Assembly: GCA_965370495.1 (NCBI GenBank)
Contig: CBDUUV010000003.1
Span: 1 to 49,489 of the forward strand
Source: Krumholzibacterium sp965370495
Lineage (GTDB): Bacteria; Krumholzibacteriota; Krumholzibacteriia; Krumholzibacteriales; Krumholzibacteriaceae
DNA: 49,489 nt
Reading direction: 5' to 3'
The position numbers and the translations under genes are program-made. The notes under the pieces were generated by a model. It made no database searches. It was given only the letters and a program-made list of their open reading frames with translations, and was not told the origin of the DNA. This document shows positions 20,101-27,138 of this stretch, in pieces (the stretch's first letter is position 1; each line of letters opens with the position of its first letter).

Positions 20101-21110
20101 GCGCTGTCGTAACGGTTCCCGAATGAAGTAGATACAGCATCGAGAACGGTTGTGTATTCACCAAGAGGCTGGCCGGGCGGTATTGTTATCCTTACTTCCG
20201 CCGTAATCGTAGATCCGGCCGGTATCGAGGGCGTCGTCCACGGAAAAGTATAATCGGTCCCATTGAAATCGATCACGATATTCCAGCCGGCGGGGGGTAA
20301 AACGGATAAGGTGTAGGAGTCGACATCGAGACTTTCGTTCTCGATATCGATGTGGTAGGACACCGTTTCACCCGCCTCGCCGCTGAAAATGGATGTTCCG
20401 CCGTTTCCGGTTCCGGGGGCGCCGAATCGGTCGTCACCGTCCCCATCTACAGCAAGATCGACAAACCTTGTACATACAAGCGACACATCATCGACAAACG
20501 CCCATGTCGCGAAAAGATTGTCATATGTGTTTTCCTGCCGGAAATGTACCCGGACAGTCTGGCCCGCCCACGCGGACATATCATATCCAGCGGGGCCGAC
20601 GCCATCGTCATCTATCCATCCACTGTCCTTGAACTGGGTACCCTCTTCGGAGAATGAAAAGTTGACGATAGTGGCCAGTACAGCGCTGGAACTGTTTCTG
20701 ACAGTCACTATGAAGGGGTCGTAACCAGCGCCATCATACCCCTGCTGCCGGAACCTGAAGTAAAGGACGGCACTGGAAATGTCGGCAGGAATTGTCACAT
20801 CGTGATACATGAAACCATTCCGGTTTTTGTGCTGTATCGTATATTTGAATCCCAGCAGCGCTGAATAATTCCCGCTGAAAGGCATATCCAGGGCCACCGC
20901 GTGATCGGCCCATCCCGGGTTGGTGACACCAAAACTGTTAGCCCCGTTATGAACCCAGTAGCTTCCAAAACTTCCCGTTTCGAACGAGCCGTTATCTATA
21001 AATTCGGCAGCATCGGCTGGCGCCGCCCCACCGGCAGCTGACACCAGCAACAGAAAAAGCAGGGCTATCCGGGCCGTCCAGTTACTATTTCTATTTCTCG
21101 AAGAAATCAT
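17112..21110 (-). CDS. Large secreted repeat protein (COG1361/DUF11-like, SdrD-B-like), last gene of the surface operon
   Basis: A 1332-residue protein with a signal peptide ('ALLFLLLVSAAGGAAPADA'). Residues ~38-205 form a jelly-roll-like domain ('FIDNGSFETGSFGSYW' ... 'ATWAFVDDVSLV'), as in carbohydrate-binding or DUF642-type modules. Six ~130-residue repeats follow, beginning near residues 213, 348, 477, 613, 735 and 862. Each opens with an Asp/Gly loop such as 'VDGDGDD' or 'IDGNGDD' and continues as an Ig-like NEW3/COG1361-type domain. An SdrD-B-like domain sits near 993-1060 ('GRVFNDSDHDGVFDTGEAG'). The C-terminus (~1215-1332) is a DUF11 domain ('VKDVDLEQARPGDIVTYTI'). It has no FlgD tail or membrane anchor, so it is exported and probably held by a partner. 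It is 69 nt downstream of the barrel protein gene. Confidence 0.85.
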   Translation of the reverse strand: MISSRNRNSNWTARIALLFLLLVSAAGGAAPADAAEFIDNGSFETGSFGSYWVHNGANSFGVTNPGWADHAVALDMPFSGNYSALLGFKYTIQHKNRNGFMYHDVTIPADISSAVLYFRFRQQGYDGAGYDPFIVTVRNSSSAVLATIVNFSFSEEGTQFKDSGWIDDDGVGPAGYDMSAWAGQTVRVHFRQENTYDNLFATWAFVDDVSLVCTRFVDLAVDGDGDDRFGAPGTGNGGTSIFSGEAGETVSYHIDIENESLDVDSYTLSVLPPAGWNIVIDFNGTDYTFPWTTPSIPAGSTITAEVRITIPPGQPLGEYTTVLDAVSTSFGNRYDSATLGTNVVPADHLADLAIDSNGFGVIDASGGGGISYRSGPADTTLGFSIELMNSGVMYDSFMIWFEPAYPLTAVVTEGAVEHAGAFVTSGINPGSTELFTLTVTVPPSVPGGDYETIVYAKSLIDTLRKDAVTAVARVLAPKIDMIIASSGNDIIDPTSAGLGGNSTISGERGNTVFFPLIIQNEGGVADSFRLDWDSPGGGWSAVINDGSADHAFPWTTSGFDPFSESWYTLAITIPGNASYNTYVSILDAVSRSDGNISESVTAGISVASGNETDLLIDGNGDDTYGSIGTGLGGSSIINANPGDTVFFDITLQNQAGGNTFDLEWSTPPGWEVLIGDSTSSFSGVSAGDYILEVRIPGTCTGGTFDVILDGMKTNKRYYVDSVTGRILVSYPRIVDALIDGSGDEVFGAIGTGAGGSSSQSTIGGRIINFTIELQNQGTEPESYIIDWAPLAGWVAFFDGQAVPCTTSVVPGGGSGFHVFAVTIPLSAAEGDYSYIIDVISVVDSTNTESVTADIHINPPPLADLVIDGEGAFDTAPAGSGEGGRAVIFGDPGSVVTASLEIVNRGGFPDSFQISWQEPVGWPAGSVLLSDGVSDFVSPHVTSLIGPGNALTFTVRVAVPAGALLRTALIIDGFAMSMDIEDSVLLEVVTAAFIAGRVFNDSDHDGVFDTGEAGLSGVSITLTDPVIPFATSTNGGGKYLFMIPAGVLRNVMELTPGGMVSISPDTVSTGMTSAGDTIHIDFADVPVSSIAPEGSASGPAGGFIELSHTITAGTAGQASVSAALSAGWVDVWYRDVNGDGRLDGSDTRLTSADLDLDPDVPGRDFVPVIMRVFVPSHVAAGTIGSAVVTLMQTLGGTAIVTSSLVTDNLVVLATASGVLRLVKDVDLEQARPGDIVTYTIVFTNPGAEGVREIEIIDPVSPAVELVTDAFGPGNDVEWVRSGVSIYLTADPADADELMYDASDGALRLVLSRQAPFILGSGEEGAIIYRVRIR

Positions 21111-21179
21111 CTGTCGTCTCTTTCCTGCTGCTGCCGGGGAAGCGGCCTTCCGTGGCCAGACATCCGCTTCCGCGAGTCA

Positions 21180-24100
21180 CTACCTCCCGGCATGAAAATA
21201 ATCCAGTATCCTCTCGTTGAACTTCATTTTCATCCCTATATGGAATCCATTTCTTTCGAAATCGTTTATCCCGGCATCCGCGTCCCTGTGTCCTCCGAAG
21301 TCATACCCGCACCCCACCCATATATTCTTTGCCACTATCTTTCCGAGTTCGAGCCCTCCTCCGTAGCGAAGTGTCGCTGTTTCGCGCTGCTGGACAATCC
21401 TCGCGGCCAGTGAAATATCCCATTCTCCCCGGAAGGTCCTGATCACCTGGGCCTGGTAGAGAAAACTCGACGTGCCGACCGTGTATGCCTTGAAGGTGTT
21501 CCGGACCCATCTCCCGGCTATCTTTCCCTCGACTTCCCAGAGGGAACCGAGCTTATAACCGGCCTCGGTCATAATCATAAGGTCCTTGTCGACCGCTCCC
21601 GGATGAGCCGGGCTGTTCTTCTCGTAATTCGTCTTCATAAGAGAAAATACCGTCAAGGGCCCCGCCTCCAACGGACGGAACGATGTCCCCAGCACAGAGC
21701 TTCCCTTGACACGGTCGAACCCGTCATACTCGTTCGAATACCACATGTCCCCCTTGAGCAGCCCTGACCAGCATCTGCTCAGCCTCTTGAGCCCGGCGAG
21801 CCCCACCAGGTGCTTGCATCTGTCAGACTCGATACGGATTTCATAATTACCCTTGATTTTGTACAGACTTTTGCCGGGAGTATAGAGCCAGCCTGTCGAA
21901 AAGGCGGTATAATCGTCGCCTGCCATCCCGCTGACGGTCGCGAGCTTTTCGGCGGTAAATGTCGATGTCAGGGCGTCATTCACCCTGAATCTGTTTTTGA
22001 GCCCCATAACAGCCTGGCCGCGTTCCCCGGACATAGCACCTTCCATCCGGTACCTGGAATAAAGGTTGAGGTTCTCGCTTACTCGTGACTCCAACCCCAG
22101 TTGTGTCAGGTGTCTCGTTCCGGTGCGTGTACCGGTGCGGTACTCGTGCTTGAGTGTTCCGCTGATATTCTTCCAGAACCTGCGGGAGAGACTGGCCTGT
22201 ATTCTGTTCGGGTATTCCTCCACTTCCTCACCGGCAATGATCTGGTCGAACTGCAATTCGCCTTTTACCGGGCCTTTTTCGAATCCCACCGCGCCCAGGA
22301 TCATTGCGGCTGAATGGCTGCCGCTATCCGTAACGCTGTACGATGCCGCCCCAAGGCCCGCCCTGCCTGTCAACCAGCCCGACTTGTAAAGGCCGCAGAG
22401 ATCAAAGTATTTCTTCTCTTCATTCCTCTCCCTGAAGAAATGGCTGAATGCTTTCGTGGCGATCGCGTACCTGCTGTTGATCATCCAACCCAGATCCATG
22501 CCGAGCTTCCTGCTTCCAAGCTCCGTCTTCCCCCCGGTAAATCCCGGGTTGAAGAAACCGGCATCTATATCGCGGTAGTATGTATTCCATTTGATCTTTG
22601 AGCCATGACGCCCCATCAGCTTCAATCTGAACGCCTCTCCGTCACCGAGCAGAAACTTGTCGCTTCGCGCGTACTCCGTCTCTATGGAGAGGCCCCTGTA
22701 AATATGTCCTGAAAGGTCTACCCCCATGATCGACGAACTCCCCGCGCCTTCCTCCTCGATGATTACAGTCGCCCCGACCCGCAGGCTGTCCGTGACCTCG
22801 AATGAGGACCTGACACCGTAGATAAAATTGACTTCCCCGGAATCGCGGCACTCATAGCTCACCACGATCGTGACAGGATTGAGGTTCTCGTCATGCGCGG
22901 CGACCGGTTCCTTGAACAGGATGCTCCCATCCAGATAATTGATATCGTAATCTCGCCCATATTGCTTGTCATCGACCCGTATGATATTTTCCGTCCTGTA
23001 TCGGTCCCTGATCTCCACACGGATCTTTTCGCTGTGCTCTATCAGGGGGAAATGTTTGAGGAAATAGAACCCGCTCGTTCCATCGGCCGGCATATCTTCC
23101 TGGTATGTAACCTGATCGGTCCTCGTGATGAATGATTTCAGATTCGTCCGGCTGAATCTCGCCTCCCCCTTTATACCATTGAAAGTCCTGTTATATTTTG
23201 TAAATTCCATTTCGCCCAGATCGGTTTGAAAATCTCCGAACATGGCATTGTAGCGCCTGTGGTCCAGCCTCAGGTAAGTTCCGCTTCTCGAAGCGGAGTT
23301 GAATTTCAGATCGCTCGCGTCTCCATATACGGGGTAATGTTTCTCCGGCTCTATCCTGCCGAGAAGTTTGTCTTCGCGATATGGGCGTGTATCGACTGCA
23401 ATTGTCATCAGGTGTCCGTCCGAAACCTCCCCCTGGCCGTACAGAGAGATCTTTCCTTCGGCAAACAATCCATCATAATGTTTTTCGCCGGAGCGGCGAA
23501 CCGGGCCCGCGCCGGTCAGGTCACTGTAGCCCGCGGCAGCTTCACCGTAACCGAACAGGAACCATTCGCGCATCGGTGATTCGTACGCCACCCGGCAAAT
23601 ACTCGTTAATCCATTGAGGTCTACGGTAATCCTTTCCCGCATCGGATTTCTCGAAGGTGGGAGGTGAAGTTCGATCTTCCCATCCCTCGTCGCGAGCTGA
23701 GTACCGGACTGGTGCGGATTAACATCGAGCCCGCCAAGCAGGTCTTTTGGCCCTGTGACGGTGACAAAAATCCCGTCTCGCACCGGGAGACCGTTCCTGT
23801 CATTTACGAGAAACAGTATCTCCGGCGATGACTTGCCGTCGGCCGGCACGGAAACAGCTTCCCTCTCGGCGACGATACCGGCAGGATTGCCGACAAGGTA
23901 TACATGCCTGACACACACATTCCTCTCGCCCCGGTTGCGGCAGACAACGAGGATATCATTTCGCCCGACATCGATCCTGACATCGCAGAAAATCACTCCC
24001 AGTGTGTTGGCACGCGTGTCGGTACGTTTCTGGCCGAGTTTCTCCCTTCCTACCGGGATGTTATTCACATAGAGTTCCACACTCGCCGTAAGCGGAGAAA

Positions 24101-27065
24101 TGACCTCTATATCTATTTTGTCGCGCAGAGTAAAAACATGCCCTTCCTCAGGCATCACGATCCTGGAACAGATTCCCGCGTCATCGGCCAGCGAAAATTT
24201 CTTTTCCGTTGTATCGGGCATACTGAGCACCTCCGGCAGATTCGGATCTCCGCTCGCGTAATCCTCCGGAGGGATAATCTTGATCGTGACACGCCTGTTC
24301 AGCGATCTTCCTTCTTTCGTGTTATTAGACGCTATGGGGAACCTCGACCCGACACCCGTGTAATCCATCTTTTTCTCGGGAATACCATTCATTCTCAGAA
24401 GCTGGAAGACAGAGCGGGCACGGTAGAGTGAAAGCTCGAAATTGGATGGAAATTCCATCGTATTGATCGGAATATTATCAGTATGGCCCGTTATCACGAC
24501 CTTCCACCCGGGATTCTCCATAATCCAGAGACTGAGCATGGCGACTTCCCTGATCGGGATCTCCTGGAGTATCGCGCTGCCCGGGCCGAAGTGCGTGCTC
24601 GGGATAGTAAGAGCTTTGTATCCGTCGAGATCTTCATCTCCGGATAGAGTTGTTTCGCTTTCATCCTCTCCCGTGCCGATCGAATCACTTCTGTCTGTTT
24701 TATCGACGGCAGCGCCGGGCCGCCCCGAAAGTCCCTTCCCGGGCTGACCCGGACCGCTTTCCATTCTGACAACCCCGGCGCTGCTTATATCTCCAGAGCG
24801 GGCGGGAACCGCAGCTTTTCCTCTGATAGCGGCAGAGGTATCCCTCGATAGTTTTCCAACAGAAAACTGAAGGGGAAAATCGACCCGGCGGTTGCCCGAT
24901 GGAGCAAGTTCCACGAGATATTCTCCAGCTACCCCGAGCCCGAAGTAACCGGCTTTTCCAGCTTCCAGAGAATCGGGGAGCGTCTTTGGATCTATCCTCA
25001 GTACATGTGTTCCTTCCACCGTACCCGGGATCGAATATAATCCTGTTGAATCCGTAACCGCGTACGTACCGTTCTCCAGAAAAACCGACACCCCTATGAC
25101 CCCTCCTTCTCCCCTGCCGCGGATACCGTTGCCGTCTTCATCGAAAAACACGCTGCCGAAAAGGATCCCCTTGCGCGAGAAAATACCTTCGATAATCCTG
25201 ATCGACGCGACCGCCGGGCCGTCCGATGTCTTTTCACCAAGTGAAGAAATGCCGTATACCCACGCCCTGCTGACGAGTTCGCCGCGTTCCTGCCCGGCCT
25301 TGACCACTGCCCTGTAAATAACCTGTCGTTTTTCACCGGGCCCCAGAGTACCTATATCCCATTGCAGGGTGTTACCGCTTATCCGTGGCTTATCGCTTCC
25401 GCCGGCAAACCCGAGGCCGGGGGCCAGGCTCTCGACAAGCAGGATACTGTCTACAGTCGTCTCTTCCGTAAGATTCTCGATCGTAACGATATAGCTGAGG
25501 ATGTCACCTGTCATCGCGTTGGGTTCCCTGATCGACTGCTTGACCGAGAGGAGAGGAATGTCCGCCTTGACCAGCACATCGCTCACAGGGTCCCATGACT
25601 GGTTGTCGACAAGCGATCGGGCATGCAGGATGAACTCAAATTCCCTGCCGTCGAATGCGCGGAAACTCTCGGGGGTCGAACGGATTCTCAAGCCTGCGAT
25701 CACCGCATCGCCCTGCCTCAAAGCCCCGATACCCGCGATGAAAGGCGAATAGTGCCCAAACGGCACCCCGGACTCATTTACAAATTCTACATCCCAGCCG
25801 GCTGGAATGGCCGTCGAATCGGCGAGTATTATCTGCACCGTATCCGTGTAGTTTCCGGCATTGAGGATTTCGTGCCAGAAAGTGCATGTCGTATCGCTGC
25901 CGCTGAGGGTAAGGACAACGCGGTCACCGGCGCTTCCCTGGCCTGCCGGGTCGCCTCGCGGTCCGATCAACAACGCGCTTACAGCACCTACGTGAACCTC
26001 TATCTCGTTCGAACTGAGACTGTAGGGCTGCGCGTCCCCGCCTGTGTAGCTGGCGGCCGCCGTATTGAAGATACTCCCCGTGCCATGGCCGGCATCGATC
26101 CGGACAGCGAACGAAAGATAGCCGTCGGCGCCGGCTGTGAGGGTCTCGATGTATTGACGGACACCTTTGATCCTCTCTGCCGGCGGCGCGACCTCTACCC
26201 AATCGAAAACGTCTATGTCAAAATACTCGACCTGGCCCGGGAACGAAGCGATAACGGAGCCTGCTACAAATTCGGTTCCATCGCTCATACCGGAATAATC
26301 CACAAAATCGGTTACCACCACATCCGTAGCCGCACGTTCCCCCGGGTTGGAATAGCGGATGGTATAGATCAGGATCTCTCCGGGCATTACCTCTGCCCGG
26401 TCCGATTCGATGATCAGTGATACGCTGGCTTCGTCCCGGGCTATCACACGGGCGATATTCCCGCTGTCCACAAGCGACGTGTCACTCATCGAGCGTGCCG
26501 TAAGATCGATATGCGCTATCTCTCCTCCCGTAAGCCCCGGCGGCAGCCGGGCAGAAAGAACGAGCGATGCGGTCTCACCCGGTATCAGCGGGCCGACCAG
26601 GGTAACGATCTCTTCACCGGGATCGATGAAGCCATCGCCATCCTGATCCAGATAGACAGCCATATCGGATGGAACAAAATCAGAAGGAGAAACAGGAAAG
26701 GATGAAAGCTCAAAGGTGTCATCTTCGTTTCCGGTATTTTCGAGAGTGTAATGGAAAGATACCGTTTCCCCGCTGAACGCCGAGCCGGTCAGGGCAGGAG
26801 TCTCAGTGCTGCCGTCGGGCAGTATCATCGGACCAAAAACAGGCAGGACGCTCAGGGTTACTGTATTGGAATATGCCGCCAGATCGTTGCCATTCAAGCG
26901 GTAGGAAGCTTCCGACTGGCTGGTAATAACACTTCCGGCATTCGGGATCACAGCAGAGGCGGGCGCGGCGAGAAACACAAAGAGCAGAAAGAGGCACACC
27001 GGTAGCGTGAACCTCTCTCTGCTATCTCCTGAGAGAATTACCTTGTGTAAAATTTCTCTTTTCAC
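21180..27065 (-). CDS. Giant DUF11 / SdrD-B / OmpA-like / outer-membrane beta-barrel fusion protein
   Basis: A 1961-residue protein with a signal peptide ending 'LAAPASA'. The N-terminal module resembles that of the 900-residue neighbour. DUF11-type repeats ('YTIRYSNPGERAATDVVVTD', 'VKQSIREPNAMTGDILSYIV') run to ~630, an SdrD-B-like domain covers ~638-700 ('GSVFFDEDGNGIRGRGEGG'), and a low-complexity linker ~720-800. An OmpA C-terminal-like domain (~810-930, 'VVITGHTDNIPIN', 'YRARSVFQLLRMNGI', 'GRSLNRRVTI') should bind peptidoglycan. After an Ig-like part (~960-1200) comes a long run of amphipathic strands to the C-terminus ('FGDFQTDLGEMEFTKYNRTFNG', 'YDINYLDGSILFKEP'), an outer-membrane barrel. 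It could therefore anchor to the cell wall, span the outer membrane and display DUF11 domains. Its place between DUF11 genes suggests it exports or anchors them; that is inference. Confidence 0.85.
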   Translation of the reverse strand: MKREILHKVILSGDSRERFTLPVCLFLLFVFLAAPASAVIPNAGSVITSQSEASYRLNGNDLAAYSNTVTLSVLPVFGPMILPDGSTETPALTGSAFSGETVSFHYTLENTGNEDDTFELSSFPVSPSDFVPSDMAVYLDQDGDGFIDPGEEIVTLVGPLIPGETASLVLSARLPPGLTGGEIAHIDLTARSMSDTSLVDSGNIARVIARDEASVSLIIESDRAEVMPGEILIYTIRYSNPGERAATDVVVTDFVDYSGMSDGTEFVAGSVIASFPGQVEYFDIDVFDWVEVAPPAERIKGVRQYIETLTAGADGYLSFAVRIDAGHGTGSIFNTAAASYTGGDAQPYSLSSNEIEVHVGAVSALLIGPRGDPAGQGSAGDRVVLTLSGSDTTCTFWHEILNAGNYTDTVQIILADSTAIPAGWDVEFVNESGVPFGHYSPFIAGIGALRQGDAVIAGLRIRSTPESFRAFDGREFEFILHARSLVDNQSWDPVSDVLVKADIPLLSVKQSIREPNAMTGDILSYIVTIENLTEETTVDSILLVESLAPGLGFAGGSDKPRISGNTLQWDIGTLGPGEKRQVIYRAVVKAGQERGELVSRAWVYGISSLGEKTSDGPAVASIRIIEGIFSRKGILFGSVFFDEDGNGIRGRGEGGVIGVSVFLENGTYAVTDSTGLYSIPGTVEGTHVLRIDPKTLPDSLEAGKAGYFGLGVAGEYLVELAPSGNRRVDFPLQFSVGKLSRDTSAAIRGKAAVPARSGDISSAGVVRMESGPGQPGKGLSGRPGAAVDKTDRSDSIGTGEDESETTLSGDEDLDGYKALTIPSTHFGPGSAILQEIPIREVAMLSLWIMENPGWKVVITGHTDNIPINTMEFPSNFELSLYRARSVFQLLRMNGIPEKKMDYTGVGSRFPIASNNTKEGRSLNRRVTIKIIPPEDYASGDPNLPEVLSMPDTTEKKFSLADDAGICSRIVMPEEGHVFTLRDKIDIEVISPLTASVELYVNNIPVGREKLGQKRTDTRANTLGVIFCDVRIDVGRNDILVVCRNRGERNVCVRHVYLVGNPAGIVAEREAVSVPADGKSSPEILFLVNDRNGLPVRDGIFVTVTGPKDLLGGLDVNPHQSGTQLATRDGKIELHLPPSRNPMRERITVDLNGLTSICRVAYESPMREWFLFGYGEAAAGYSDLTGAGPVRRSGEKHYDGLFAEGKISLYGQGEVSDGHLMTIAVDTRPYREDKLLGRIEPEKHYPVYGDASDLKFNSASRSGTYLRLDHRRYNAMFGDFQTDLGEMEFTKYNRTFNGIKGEARFSRTNLKSFITRTDQVTYQEDMPADGTSGFYFLKHFPLIEHSEKIRVEIRDRYRTENIIRVDDKQYGRDYDINYLDGSILFKEPVAAHDENLNPVTIVVSYECRDSGEVNFIYGVRSSFEVTDSLRVGATVIIEEEGAGSSSIMGVDLSGHIYRGLSIETEYARSDKFLLGDGEAFRLKLMGRHGSKIKWNTYYRDIDAGFFNPGFTGGKTELGSRKLGMDLGWMINSRYAIATKAFSHFFRERNEEKKYFDLCGLYKSGWLTGRAGLGAASYSVTDSGSHSAAMILGAVGFEKGPVKGELQFDQIIAGEEVEEYPNRIQASLSRRFWKNISGTLKHEYRTGTRTGTRHLTQLGLESRVSENLNLYSRYRMEGAMSGERGQAVMGLKNRFRVNDALTSTFTAEKLATVSGMAGDDYTAFSTGWLYTPGKSLYKIKGNYEIRIESDRCKHLVGLAGLKRLSRCWSGLLKGDMWYSNEYDGFDRVKGSSVLGTSFRPLEAGPLTVFSLMKTNYEKNSPAHPGAVDKDLMIMTEAGYKLGSLWEVEGKIAGRWVRNTFKAYTVGTSSFLYQAQVIRTFRGEWDISLAARIVQQRETATLRYGGGLELGKIVAKNIWVGCGYDFGGHRDADAGINDFERNGFHIGMKMKFNERILDYFHAGR

Positions 27066-27138
27066 GGCGCCGCCTCGCCGGATCCATAATTATGCGGCGG
27101 GGAGGGAACAAGCCCTGCCCCACCGCGTGAATTTATTT

